Below, one piece after another: positions 35,360 through 49,503 of a stretch of DNA of 64,000 bases. A program made the position numbers and the translations under genes. The DNA comes from Lineus longissimus (taxonomy: Eukaryota; Nemertea; Pilidiophora; Heteronemertea; Lineidae), in assembly GCF_910592395.1 (NCBI RefSeq), contig NC_088313.1:2730501-2794500 (forward strand), written 5' to 3'. The first letter of the stretch is position 1; each line of letters opens with the position of its first letter. Under the pieces are notes generated by a model that ran no database searches, was not told where the DNA came from, and was given only the letters and a program-made list of their open reading frames with translations.

Positions 35360-36493
35360 ATGTTTTTTTGCTTTGTCATATCTTTCTCGGCCGCGTGCAT
35401 TGTGACAGGTAGTTCGGCAGATGCAGTCGGAACTCCGACTGACTCCTTTTCCGAGACGTCGTCTCCCTCACAAGGAGCCATAACCGAGCCGTCAATACAA
35501 AAAAATGGGACGGCGGATACCTTGAACTGCGTCAAGGATGTTCGCAATAATGCTGTGTGTAATATTAAGTTGTGGCAGCCAAACTACTGGTCTCAGGTCA
35601 TTGAGAGCAAGATACAGCTTTACACGGAGAACTGGGGTAAGATGTTACGTATTTTCTTTCTGCCGCTCTGTATCTCCCTCGGATTCACGGGAAACATTTT
35701 GTCATTTTCTATCATGGTGTCAGCTAAAATGAAGAAATCATCATACAGCTCATTTCTTGCTACTTTAGCCGTGTATGATAATTTTGCCCTTATAGTCCGC
35801 CTTCTCGGTTACGTCAATTTCATGGCAATATTTTACAACGTTGATATTTTCGTTGCATTAACTACTGATATTTCATGTGTTCTTTGCGAGCTTCTAGTGA
35901 CGCATGTACACATTATATGTGGTTGGCTCATCGTGCTCGTTGCACTGGAAAGATTCGTCATCATCACTTTACCAATCACAGGGAGGAACATCTGTACGAA
36001 AAAGGCGGCGAATCTTCAGATCTGTGTCATCCATATTTGTGCAATCTTCTCACAGTGTTACCATGTGTGGCAAACTGAGTATGTTAAAGGCATTGGATGT
36101 GCTATGGAGAAACATAATCAATCATCGCACTTTGTTGTGGCGGGAGTATTTGTTGTCACCCCTGTCGGTTTAACGTTACTCCTCAGTATAGCCACAATAG
36201 CCTCTATAAACTGTCGCCCAAGGATAGAAAGAAATTCAGGAAAAGACGTGAAGGTCAAGAAGGTCACCAATATGCTCCTGTCGTTATCTTGCAGTTTTCT
36301 CTTTTTATCAGTTCCTAATGCACTTCTCGCTGAAATTATTCAGTTTTTCCCACAGTATTACGTTACTTCTGTTCCCTATATGAACATTTTCGACTTGCTT
36401 TGGACCGTTAATTTTTCCATAAACTTTTTTGTTTACATTCTCAGCGGGTCTGATGTCCGGAAGGAATTCGTCCGTCTGGTCTTTTGCCGTTGA
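35360..36493 (+). CDS. rhodopsin-class seven-transmembrane receptor, intronless
   Basis: I place the start at the ATG at 35360: the longer frame from 35330 begins with TTG. The 377-aa product starts with a signal-peptide-like MFFCFVISFSAACIV, then a Ser/Thr-rich ectodomain of about 80 residues. TM1 has GFTGN (about 108-112), TM2 LAVYDN, TM3 ends in LERF where class A receptors have DRY/ERY, and TM7 has NFFVYILSG in place of NPxxY. Cys in TM3 (ISCVLCELL) and extracellular loop 2 (GIGCAM) could form the usual disulfide. A short cytoplasmic tail follows (VRKEFVRLVFCR). These features fit invertebrate peptide-receptor-like class A receptors expanded by retroposition; the ligand is unknown. Confidence 0.85.
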   Translation: MFFCFVISFSAACIVTGSSADAVGTPTDSFSETSSPSQGAITEPSIQKNGTADTLNCVKDVRNNAVCNIKLWQPNYWSQVIESKIQLYTENWGKMLRIFFLPLCISLGFTGNILSFSIMVSAKMKKSSYSSFLATLAVYDNFALIVRLLGYVNFMAIFYNVDIFVALTTDISCVLCELLVTHVHIICGWLIVLVALERFVIITLPITGRNICTKKAANLQICVIHICAIFSQCYHVWQTEYVKGIGCAMEKHNQSSHFVVAGVFVVTPVGLTLLLSIATIASINCRPRIERNSGKDVKVKKVTNMLLSLSCSFLFLSVPNALLAEIIQFFPQYYVTSVPYMNIFDLLWTVNFSINFFVYILSGSDVRKEFVRLVFCR

Positions 36494-38491
36494 CGACAGT
36501 AGCAATGTCACAGTGCTTAGCGTTACAGGTATTAGGTATTAGGTAAGTTTATTTGGCCAACATGATTCAAATATGAAGTTTACAAAAGTAGTGAAAAAGA
36601 TCACAAGATCCACAATTAGATCGCTCACGGCTGCGCCCATGATTAGTGAATGCAGTGACCTTTCCTTTTGTAGCCTATGCGATTCACTGAATACCTTTAC
36701 AACGAAAGGCGAACCTTACAGAAACTTTCCTGTATCAGCAGTTGAAGGGGATTTCGCATGACCAACGTTTCGGCCTATACTTTTTAATTTTCACGGGCCG
36801 TGAAATCAACCTTCTCAATTCTTGTTTATAACTCCGGCGCAGATCAGAAAACTAGACTCGGCCTGGTGAACATGTGGACAATAGGGCCTGCAATAGGGTT
36901 CCATTCAGAACCTGACTGAGGCGCGGTAATTAGGGGCATTGTATTGCTCGTATACGAAATCGCTTTTAAGAACTTTATAGTAACTACTCGGCCTCTGGAT
37001 GATCATCCATATTTGTAATCACTGGTGGTGTTACTGTAGGTCGGGTTAGTTGGATCCGCCCTATTGTGACTGCTCCGTCAGTGTAAAACCAGTTATAAAC
37101 TCGACATCCTGAACCTCATAGTCTTATACTCCCTTTAAACGTAGTGTCCTTACGTATATGAGTTGCTCTATATCTCAGACGCTCCAGGTCACGTGACATG
37201 AAGCAGCTAGCCACGCCTTTAGTCAAGACCTTTAAGCCCGAAGCGTAGCCTTCGTGATATATTTTATATAATTAACACTCCTTACACTTTTGAGATCACG
37301 AACACGCTTTATAATTGCATATCAAATAAATTGCTTTCCCAGGACAATCGATTCGCCTCTGTTTGTTTTAACGGGATCAATATTAAGTTATCCCGTCTTG
37401 GGTGCGTGTCAAGTAGTTCTCGCCTGGCGGCCGCTGGAATGTGCTCTAGGAGTCAGTCTCGCCTCGATGGCCGCATTCAGTATTCTTATAGGCAACAGCT
37501 GTCATCGTGTTGGTGAAGTTTTCTGATCGCATGATATCGTATTTTAGACATTTCTGTTGAAATATGAAGGGACTTCGTCGGATTTCACTTTTAGTGGCTA
37601 AAACTTTAGATGCTGATGCCTGAGTTGTTTCTCTTCTCTTCTCTCTCCACGAGCTCTCGTGTGTGTAGCCCAGAAACGAATTGCATTAAAGATAGTTTTA
37701 TTTATTTTTATGAGGTCTACATCCGATTTCACGTGGCTAAACCGTAAACTAAAGATCTGCCGTTATTCGTATCGTCCTCGTCTACATGCCCATCTGTTCC
37801 CTTGTAAGCTCCTCTGCCGATTAATCGGTTTTTGATTGTAAAAGGACTAACTTATAGTTGAATAAGAATGAGAGAATTTGGTTGAGCTCACACTGTGTTC
37901 GAGTTCCGAGGGACATGAGCCAAAATAGTTCTCATCGGAGGTTCCTATTTATCATATCTATCGTTACGTATTGGGAATCGGCATCCTTTCTTGGGTGCGC
38001 TGCATGTATTTGTTGCTACCGATTCCTTGCGAAAATAATTTGTATATGTTTGAAAATCTAGCCCGTTAAAAGATTGTATGAATTCAAACATCATAAAGTT
38101 GCATGTGAAAAAATATCATACTGTTACGTTAGTTTTACGCATTTGAAATATTTCACTTTCCGTTTCAAAGTCCACTACCTTTCCTTATAGGTGGGATACT
38201 GCTAAAGTTCTGAGAATACACATGTGTCTCAGTCCTGTTCCAAGTCAACGATTTGAGAGCAGGCAATTAGAACTGGTGCCCACATGTAGCTAGAGTCTTT
38301 CAAAACATTGATATAGCCAACCAACATCACTGTGCTAGAACCCCTTGCTACGATTTCGTTAAGGCAGGATCAACATCTCAACAAAAGGGGGACGCGGCAT
38401 CTCCGAGGAAATATTGGAAATGATCACGTCGATTTTACGGTGACCATCAAATTGGCTCGATCTTCGTATAGTCAATTAAATATCTTCTTGA
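36494..38491. other. intergenic, nothing recognised
   Basis: No supported exon or repeat. Separates the receptor from the first exon of the mosaic gene. Confidence 0.4.
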
Positions 38492-38497
38492 TATAAA
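38492..38497 (+). promoter_or_regulatory. TATA-like box of the mosaic gene
   Basis: TATAAA (within GATATAAAGATA) lies 72 bp upstream of the signal-peptide ATG. Spacing would allow a transcription start near 38525. This rests on position only. Confidence 0.35.
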
Positions 38498-38568
38498 GAT
38501 ATTTTTCGGACTTGAACTGATCATGACAGTTTCCCTCTGACTTCGTCAATAACAGGAAAGCTCACAAA

Positions 38569-38632
38569 ATGCTTCTCTGGATTCTGGTTCTTTTGGCTTC
38601 GTCGCATCATGGGCAAACGGCAGATGTAAAAG
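38569..38632 (+). CDS. exon 1: signal peptide
   Basis: Encodes MLLWILVLLASSHHGQ and a few more residues to VK, then a GTAAGG donor in phase 1. The hydrophobic core and small residues near A11-S13 fit a cleavable signal peptide. The following intron is 4.3 kb, the longest in the gene, and could hide a further exon. Confidence 0.8.
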
Positions 38633-41600
38633 GTAAGGACTTTCTTCCGTGAGTACGTATAATTTACTCTCCCGGGCTATTTGATTGATTCATTAAGTTA
38701 CCTCTAAAATGGAGCTATTATTTCTGTGTGAGGGCCACGGAAATCTGTTTAAACCCAATAATAAACACTTTCGGATCTGCTTAAAATTGATGATGACATA
38801 CATGGAAAGGTTTCTGATCTTGTGAAAAACATCGATTTCCCTCAAAAACCTCCATAAGCATGAGGATGTGCTTACATGTATCTGTGTCGCTGAAAAACCC
38901 TAAAATGCATTTCAGAAGCTCCGAATATTTGATTTTAGGAAGTGACTACTTGGCAAGCCCGGCTTACCAAACAGCGACTTTTTCTTGTCCTGAATGGAGA
39001 GCCGAACTCATTAATATTAAAGTAAAGTCTCCAGCTCGTCAAAGAGGGTAGATTCTCTACCTGTTTGGCAAGCCCGGCTGGCCGAACAGGGTGGCTTTTT
39101 AGTGCTGTTTGGCAAGCGGCTCTCCAAACAGGACAAAAAAGATGCCTGTTCGGCGAGCGGCTTGCCAAATAGACCCGGCCTTGATTTTATAAGCATTGGT
39201 AGTGTGTACCAATCTCAGTTTAGCAATACGCAAATATGCGTCTGTGTGGTATTTAAAGGAGTTTTCTCAATTCAGTCACGTTCTCACCATTGTATTCAGA
39301 CTGTAAAACGATCTGGCATCGTTCTAAAACCTATCAATCGTTATGTGATAAACTCGTATACTGTTTTCAAGCAAACAAATTTAGCCGATACTTCAAATTA
39401 GGAATGATGATGCTTTAACCATAAGATTTACATGCATGTATTGTAAATGTATTTATCGCACCACATTCCTCGAGGGAATCAACTTGTATTGGTTCATCAT
39501 TGCCTGTGATTCGTAGACACATACATGGCTGTAGTGGTAGAAAGGTCATTGGAAATGTCAGATTTATCACAGGCACTTGTAAATAAGAGCACCGCCCCAC
39601 TGACAACACACGTAAAAAAAGACTAAATCCTCATATGCTGTCAGTGGGAGTGTGTTTGTCAGTCGATTTTGGGGGCTATTGAGCTCTTATTTCTATGTGC
39701 CTGTGATTCACGGGTCATTTTTCACAGTTACCAAATTTAAATATAGGAGTAGGGATATCGCATATTACATGTATGGCTGTTAATTTTCCATATTCGGGTG
39801 GTCGATTTATACATTTTTTGATCGATCACCAATGCTGGTTAGTTTTACGCATGCAGTTTTGCAACATTCACTGTGACCCAGTGGTCTTTTTTGATAATTT
39901 CCGTTGAACTAGTTAGTCTGTTTGACGAAGCAAGCTGTCATCAGCAAAGGATACAAACTGTGTTTGTACAACTTTGCATTCTAAACACCCGGGTTCAGTC
40001 GCAAGCTAATATAAATAGTCTTCATTTACTCTTGGCATTATGGATGTCACCAGAAAACTTTGTCCTGATTTCTGCTGCACTCTGAGCTTGTTGGAAAATA
40101 ACAAGAAATGGTTAAAATGCATTGGACGATTGCATCGTGGTATGAGCATGTACATGTAACATGTAGGAAACATGTCGCTCTTTCTTCTTGGTGGTAAGAA
40201 AGTGTTTCAATGACATGTGACTCGCCCTCAGGTGATTTCTTCGCAGAGTTCATCCTCCATATCAAGGGCCTATTAAAGGAAACCTATACCGAAGCGCTTA
40301 TAAAAATGGGGAGTTTTGAACGGCCCGGTTAAAACCGAAGGCGGGAATAAGCTTCCATTGATAAATGTCAGCAGTTTCGAGTTCCCCTGAGGTAGTTGAT
40401 TATGTAGCAAATGAGATGCATGAGAAGTTATCACCAATCATATGGTTAGAATTCAGTGCTTTAGAACATTTATTGATAACTATTGATGTTAGCTCTTTCA
40501 CTAAACACCGCTCGATAGGAGGCGTCCCCGCGGCGTGTATGGTGAGAAAACTAAATATCATCCACTTCATTATCAACTATTCATGTGAACTCATTATCCT
40601 CTCATGATTTTAAACACACTCATTGCAATGTTTCTTGGGGCAAATTATATTGATGGCGTACATCTCCGGGCGGGTATGTCCGAACCAAACCCAAGATGAT
40701 AAAAGATATCACGCCTCGACCCCTGGCAAATTATTTGGAATGGTCAGGACACTTTCGATTGTTATCTTCTTCATGCAATGACCATGGGCAAAGCTCCTGT
40801 CCTTTCACACCAGGGTATTTTAAACTGTAAATGATAGTTTACACAGTTGTCTGCAGCTTGTCCTTTTTTCCTAGAAATGTCGTTGGCATATCATGAAATT
40901 AGTTGTCTCACCAACCGCCGTTCGGCATGGAGACGTCCCTTCGCCCAACTTTACCCTCGCGGCGTACGGTGATAAACTTAAAGGTTTTCAAAAATCTATA
41001 ATATTTGTCCGATTACAAAGAATTCGTGATTGTAGTTCTAGAGCAATGGGAGCGGTTGAGAACAGCGACTTACCAAGGATACTCATGCGTATAAGGATAA
41101 AACTCTGTAGAAACAGGACGAATTTTGTGCACATTTCTATCCGTGTACTAGGTAAATGATCCGTTATACGTCTCTTATCTCAACCTCCCTAATGTCTTGG
41201 CCATCGAACTGATGAAAACAATCGAAGACTATTCATTATTGCGTTGTCGAATAAGATACGGACGAATGATACCTTTTTGTCCGAATAACACCGTTTTGTT
41301 CTGTGCATGCAGTCGAACTGTATTGACGTCCTCGCCATGTTTACTCATTTTGTTATTAATGAGGAAATTGATCTGACGAGAGTTGCACCTTAATTGGATT
41401 TTTGCGTACTTGCGACAGCTTTTAGTCAGCATGATTGTGACAGATCTCGACACTTTATGACAGTTGAACCTCTTTACATGTTTAGCGTCGACCTTGGGGT
41501 TAAAGCAATGGGCGGCTTTTTACTGCAGTTTGTTCTTCTTCTGGTTCATTAGTAAACTATTTTTCTCAACGTGTTTGATGCTTTTTCAATTTTTTTCAAG

Positions 41601-44600
41601 CTTTTAGATTGGTAGAAAACACGTTATTCGTTATTTTTAGTACGCGCAAGTCCTGGTGCGAAAGACCTTTCACAGGTCCATTGCCCCAGGAAGCACCTAA
41701 CTAGTTCATCATTCCACATGACAAGTATCGACACATGATGAGCTTACTCGGGTCAAATCGGAGTCAATATCGGAAAAGCGTGATAATTCAGTTAGAATAA
41801 AGTGTCCGGGGTTTAAAGGTCTGTATTATGCGCTGTTAATCTCTGAGGTACTGATGGCCATGGCCTCTATAGGACCATATTTGTACCTTAACCCGTCACC
41901 ATACAACAAGGACGGACCGCTACGCCAACCAGTCAGATTCCCCGGCGAACGACAGCAACACGAACCCGCTGACCGAGAGCCGTTGGCCGTATTCTGACGA
42001 CAAGTAGTACCCTTGTAGGTCAATAACCTGCGGAAAAACAGCTAATTACCAAATTAAACTCCACATGTTAGGTGAAAGTGTTTCTCATCGTTCTTATCCT
42101 GAAGGATAATTATCTTCGATTTGACTGTCGTCCCAGGTTCAACACGCATTTTCCAAGGCAATGATTACCATTGGGTATTTTGGTCTCTAATGGATATAAC
42201 CAAGAGACAGTTATGAAAAAAAAGCAACTCATATCGACCAAAGAGTAATTATTCAAATATTTATCTGGATTTTAGATAAACGGATAATTACATGACATTG
42301 ATTTGTTTAACCGCCAGGGTATTTTGCTAAGGTCAAATCATACTGAATTCGATATGAAAAATATCAAGGGATAGTTAGTTTACCAAGCTCGCCCCAGTGC
42401 CGATATTAAAAAAAATTCAGACAATTTGATCAATTGCCGCCATCTTGGATGTCAGCATCCTGAGATTCAGGGTTTTGCCAATCCTACGTCAAAACTGTGT
42501 CGCCAGTTCAGACTGTAAATCATTTTCAGGCCGAATTAGTGACACTTTCTCTAATAAAACGTTTTATCTTATTAATAAAAAAAAGAAGATCTTTATCAAT
42601 AAAATTCGACACTACTAGTGGGTTTTAAGATGATTGTACGAAGAACTAAGAAAGATTCTTTCCTGATCTATATCCGCTTTTCAAGATGGTGGCAACTTAC
42701 TAGTTCTAGAGGCGTTGTAAGGAACGAAATCAGCGCCCTTAGTGTCAAGATTGTTAATTTACTCTCACACCAGCGGCAGAATACACGATAACATTTGATT
42801 GACTGAAGTGTTACATCAGTCCCTCGCCAGGTGGTGCTCAATGGTATAAGTTGACAGACAAGTCGTTTATGCCTAGCTAGCCATTCTCCTCCACATTGAG
42901 ATGTTAGGGTTTCATTTGCTACAACGGCTTAATTTCTTATACACGGTAGGCCTATATTTAAATTCATATCTGTTCTAGGAAACTGCACGAATATAGAGAG
43001 TGCATGGAACTGCGCTCTTTGGACTTGGGAAGAGCAATGTGTGAAAAATCGAGACTGGATGTCGTGGAGCTGCGCCCAAGACTGTAACACATGTCCTGTG
43101 CCGGACGCAAGTGAGTAGCCAAGTAATCAATTTGAAATAATTTGTGAATTATATCTGTGATAGATAGAGCCTATGTCAGTCCAGGTTTTGCTTTGGTTAA
43201 GAATCATAATGAATATGCCACGGGGGGCGGGGGGAGGGCGGGGGGGGGTAAAGGTATTTGTTTACCTTTGCAACACAATAGAAACCAGGCCCTCCCATCA
43301 CAGTGTTGGAGGGGTACAGTCGGATAAACATGATAAATGCGGGCCTTACGCCCCTCAAAATGAACTTATCTTTTGAAATTTTCGTTTGTGTCGTCATTTC
43401 CTCTCAAGGTAAGCACGTATTTTTCTTAGGCAAACCAATGCCGTTAACGACCGCGTATACTGCGTCGACGCTATAGTGACTCTATTTTGCCAATCTAGGG
43501 AACACCAGAACTAATTCAAACATTAAAAATATTGAGAAAGTATTGTTCGGAGGGGATGCATACCAGTGATACATTTGCCATTTGGTAAATTTTGGATGAG
43601 TCTTTCTTAGATTGGCAAAGTCTCACCTTAACCGGTTTGGCGCGTCTGTTACACATGCATGTAGCCCCATTAAACGTCCAATAGGCCTTTTGTGCATTCG
43701 CCCGTATGACATTCCTCGGCTTCCCGGCAACGCGCGCCGGCTGAGGCCGCTGGAAGGTCAGTATTCCTTTAACCGGCTATAGCGTCTACAAAGTATATTG
43801 TGTAGTTACTAGGGCTACCATATTATTGTATGAAATTGGGAAATTAATTTCGAAATAATTATATCCACAACCTCTGCTTTTTACTCTTTACTAAAGATGG
43901 CTGCGAAAATAAACTCAAGCCGGATATGCAGTGTTACTCACTCGCATCACAATGGGGTGATCTGTGTAAGACACGAGCCTCGATGAACGTCGACTGTGCC
44001 AAGGCGTGTAAACAGTGTGAAGAAGGTGAGCGTGTTATCACATGCATTTTCATTTTTTGACAATTATTTTTCAAAGAGTCATACGCAGCTGTCTTGAGGA
44101 TCAAGTTTGAATGATTCCTGGCCACATGGATCAAGTTTGAATGATTCCTGGCCACATGCTACTTGTGGGAAGTCTGATATGAATGCTGACCGATTGACGA
44201 ACTTCCTTCGAGAAAGAGCAAGTTACAGCAAATTACGAAGCCAGGCCCTCCTCGCATAATATGACGTGAATGTATGTATGAGTCGATTTAACAATCCAGA
44301 ATACATCACACGTACAATTAATACGGATACTTCATATCGCATACATAATCAATTTTTCTTTGTTGACGTAGTTGTCTTGAATTCCCTCCCCCTTCGAAAA
44401 TGTGCATGATAAATTACTTTACTCACAGACAATTTATCCCACAACATTTCAAACTGTTACTCCTGACCTCGCTCTTAATGATAGAAAGATAGGTGAAATT
44501 CCCACTAATTTTGAAGAAGAACTTATGAAAGTATGCATACAGTCAACATGCGAGTTTAAGCCAGTCCAGACACAATATACATGTATGTCGATCAACTGAG

Positions 44601-47600
44601 ACAGATTAGGAAATTTCATTTTGGGAAGGTCGCTTTTTACCACCTGATATTTTTACTTTCAGCTGAATGCAGCCCAGAGGTTTATAACCCTGGGAATTGG
44701 GATATATCCCCATCGGAAAACGGCACCCTGCCGACATGGAGAAAAACCCGTTCAGACATTCTTACAACTTCACAACCATTATGGGACACAGAAAACCATC
44801 GTACGTCCATCTAGCGAGGTCTTATATCATGCTTTTGCTATTAGTCAATTTCACAAGAAATAATTTAAAAGAATGCACGCGGATTGTTTGCCGATGTCAC
44901 ACAGAAAATTAATAGATGAACAAAATGCGTTTTTTTTTCATGTGAAACGTCTAAGTCGGAAATATCTAGGAATACACACTTTCCCAAAACTGAAAAACGT
45001 ATTACCAACCAAACGACGAGAATTTGAAGCGAAAAATTCTGGTACACTTTCCTGGAGTGCCCATTATGTCATGATGTTAGGCTTTTTTGAGTGCGGTGTC
45101 GACCATCCATGAAATGAACTATCGGAATTTATATTGAACTCGACACAGTGAGACCACTTTCTCCTCCCGTTCTAAAGAAATAAAGGCGATAGAGGGGGCA
45201 TGTTTCCATACTGTTATTGAAATCATATGCGGTATTTATCCAAAAGAGAGAATTTTTGACGTGAAGGGACTTAACCTTTTGCCCCCTATAGCTTTTGTCT
45301 ATAATCCTGATCACAGCCTTCGAAGTTTTCAGAGGAAGGTGGTATCCATATGGATTATACATTGTCCACCTCCTTGAAAGCAATAATTCTGTTCTTCAGA
45401 AAAAGGATGCTACCTCCTTGCAACAACTGGTCACGCCGGTGGTTATGCGAAGATGTCTAAACAAGTGACGGCAACTATCGGACAGGATTTTTGTGTCCAA
45501 TTTTACTATTGGATGTACGGACCAGGGCCTGATTTTCCATCCAATCTGCACTTGAATGTATCCGTATCCATTGGCAACGTGACAAACATCATTTGGGCTG
45601 ACAACCAAAATCGCGGACGGTCTTGGACATTCGTGCAGGTTGCTTTGAAAGCAAAATATGAAAGTTTTGTGGTAGGTATACATTGGTGTTGTTTAATATG
45701 AAATTATTGCGAATAAATACAAATAACGTCAAGAATATTATTAAAGACTAGTCTTTATTAATTTTTGATAGCGTACATGTATATTTGATTGAGATTTGCG
45801 CTTGTAATTTTGATTGAAACAATTGAGCTACATCTAAAAGAGTATACTCGTCGAATAGAATTCTTGGTCTCCACGTAAAGACTGCACTGCGCTAAGTTTT
45901 ATATCTTTGCTACACGGTGCCAGCCCTTTACATGATCGCATTGTCTTCAACATTTGCCTTTCTTTTGGGCATCAGCCAAAAACGATTGCGAGCAATTACA
46001 AGCCTGAAGGGTAAACAGTTCAAACTGTTATCACTGTTCTTTATTTTGTTGACGACAGGTCGCTATTGGTGGGAGCCGCGATATCAATCTTTTTGGAGAT
46101 GTAGCAGTTGATAAAGTCAAGTTGATTGAAGGAGTATGCCCAGAGAGAAAGGAAGGTTAGTTCAGTCTTATAAACTGATTTGAAATAGCACCACTTTGAT
46201 TACAACGACTACCTTGTAATGCACAATAATGCTAATTGCGAGGGATTGTATTCTGAAAATTAATGACATATGCCATTAGATTTTTTCAACAGAACCATGT
46301 CTTCATTTTATATTAAAATCAATATACTCACCCTGTAATAGTGCTATCGTCTATCAATGTTACTTTCGCCACATTTTTATACAGTATCACAGCGCTATTT
46401 TCAGGAATGACCAATGCATGTCTTATGTTTTTTTCGATCCGCCAATCACGGTGCATTTGGCGATTTGTAATGTTACGTAGGCGTTACGTTGAAATAATTG
46501 ATGGGATAGTGATGTTTACTTTCGGCCTGGCGAATGAAACGCCACAATTCGAGGCCAATTTCCATCCCATGCACTTGTAGTGGGAAAGGGTCAGTCGTGT
46601 CTAGATCAAAAGCTCCTAACAATTGTTATTTTTAAGGCACCCGGAAAGCATCATTCGGAGAATCGGTCTACATCGAGCATGACCACACTACTTACGGTCT
46701 CTACTTGAACCTAACAGCAAGCCATGGCCAGTGTCAAGAGTTCTGTCAGAGGAGACAGATGAATATCTCACCACTTGGGAGTGCGAAAGCACTTTGGGAA
46801 TCCCAACAGGAATATGGTAACAATGTTCCCAGATCTTGGTCTCTATCAGCAGAGTCACTCTTTCTATCACGTATAAATAAACAATATTTCAGGCAGACTA
46901 ACTGGCGGTGAACATCAATTCTAAAGTCTCCTCCTTTCAAAGGATGATAACTCACAACAACGGCAGATCGGCATGACAATTATTTAGGTTGAGATCAATT
47001 TCACGACTCCGACTCACCTTTGAGAATGATTAATACTCAAATAGTTTCATCGTGAATTTCACTTTAAAGCTTTTCACATTATTGGATGAATCGCCTTTTC
47101 AACACCCATTTCATTTGAAGTGTGCATAAAAACCGAAAATAACGAAGTCGCACTCGGCATACGTTTAGATCTTCATTATTTACCCCTTATGCACAGGTCC
47201 GGACTCGAATGTTAAATCTCCTAAAAAGCCTAAAGAAGAGTCGTCTTAGCATAATGATTTTGTCGATTTTATTGGGAGCATCTAAATATTGTTTAACCCC
47301 ACTTCACACAGACTTATCAAGTAAATCCAAACCTTTGTCCATACAACAACATTTTTGAAATTACATACTTCCTGTTGCACTGTTTACTTCAGTACATTTT
47401 GGTTTGCGACGCAAAATCTTCGTGACAGCGAGAGCAAAACGCCGATCTGGTTGGTCAATATTGAAGTATCTTATATTTTGTAAACACACTCTGTCTTCTT
47501 GTTTGACAAACTTCAACAGCCATTGTTGGAATGATTGCTGGACTGTCAATTTAGATGTAGGCCTACTGTTTGTTTTATCAACATCTGCCTTGTCTTCGTT

Positions 47601-49466
47601 GAGAGACACTGTCAGTTCCATATGCATTCAACTCCCAAACAGATTTTCCTAGGATATGTATACCCCTAGGATATGTATACCCCTTTGCCGATAATGTATA
47701 ACAACAAAAGGGCTGTTTACACCGGACAAAACCAGACTGGATCAAATCACATCGCTCACGACGTCATGACTGACATATAAAGTATCGTAATGACGTAAAG
47801 TATGTACATTACATCGAGCCAGACCAGACCAGACCAGATCACATTCGTGCACGTAATCGGTTTGCTCCCGTGTATAAAATAAGTGGCCTTATTATTTCTC
47901 TCACAAGAGCCATTTCTTACCCTTTAGCCGACAACTGTTTTGATCTAACTAGATGGGAGTGTGACAGGAACGCTCCAAATGGCGGATGTGAAAACTTACA
48001 ACAGAAAGATAGGCCACTAGGCTGGATCCTCAGAAACTGCTCCCTATCATGTAATGTGTGCGGTAAGTCGTGTAAGTCGGTAGGCCTACCAGTATGCTAC
48101 AAAACACTATAGCATGCAGTGCCAGCTACAATCCAGGTGGTTGTGATCCATGAGTCACAATCCATTAAATCCAGCATTCCAGCGATCCAGCTTTTTCGAA
48201 TACCCAATGCAAACAGGTGCAAGTAATGAGATGTCGATGCCTGACCTTAAGGCCAACGACGCTCGTTGGATATATGGAATTTGAAATTGAATTTGAAAAT
48301 TTATAATTTCGTAAATGCGTATATATATGAATTTCAGTACCGGGTTTGCCCGTTGTGTGGGCAGGCATTCAAAAACTATAAGTACCGAGTTTCAGCAAAT
48401 TCGTACGCATAATAATCTTGGCCGGGTCTATTTGGCAAGCCGCTCGCCGAACAGGCATCTTTTTTTGTCCTGTTTGGAGAGCCGCTTGCCAAACAGCACT
48501 AAAAAGCCACCCTGTTCGGCAAGCCGGGCTTGCCAAACAGGTAAAAAATCTACCCTGTTTGGCGAGCTGGAGACTTTACTCTAATGTTAATGAGTTCGGC
48601 TCTCCATTCAGGACAAGAAAAAGTCGCTGTTTGGTAAGCCGGGCTTGCCAAATAGTCACTTCCAATAAATCTTAGCACTAACGGCATGATGTATTATTGC
48701 ATTTCTAGATCTATTTTCCTGCACCACCAGTAATTACGAACTGGGTACCCCTTCTTGAGGCATTTCTAAAAATTCGTTTAAGAAGGAGCATAACACAAAT
48801 TGATCATATCTTACTTACAATATATAATTACATGTTTTTGTGAGTATACTCAATTTATGTATGTATTCTGTATATTTCAGACAACAAAAGAGGAAACTGC
48901 TATGACTTTTCCAGCCGGTGTCTTGAGAAGTCGCGATATGGCCAGTGCGAATCGGCCCCGTTGGATGGCCTGAAGCATTGTTCAAGAACCTGTGGTACCT
49001 GTCGTCATAAAGGGCCGGCTTCCCGAATATTCAGTTAGTATACATTACTTCTGAGATACAGTCTAGAATGGATGATATTTAAATTCCACATTTAAGTACC
49101 AGTGGCAGAACGCAACGCTATACATGTAACTCGATTGCATTTTTTATCCACAAGTGACCCAATAAAAACGCGTCAAATTTAAGGACCAAATAATCATAAA
49201 GTGCTCAACCAGTGGAATTATAATTTTGCATGCATCTTGATAATTATATCATCTAAAGTGGTGCAGTTTCGAAGAATTTCTTAGACTGCCCAGAATCATT
49301 TTTTATGACTCGGCCGTCCAAAGAGAATTTGGATGGACGGTGTGAAGCAGTGGACTGGAAGAAAGACCAGTGACCTGATCCGCTTTGCCAAGGACAGAAC
49401 CGAATGGTGCCGCATCGTTGAATGATAGCACAGGGTCGTCCCAATGGGCGCACGGCTGCGGGACAA

Positions 49467-49503
<37 letters not shown>

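Noticed and set aside
49031-49036. TAG as the end of the mosaic gene at exon 9
   Set aside because: A GTTAGT donor overlaps it, keeps phase 1, and downstream exons continue in matching phase with no poly-A signal nearby.
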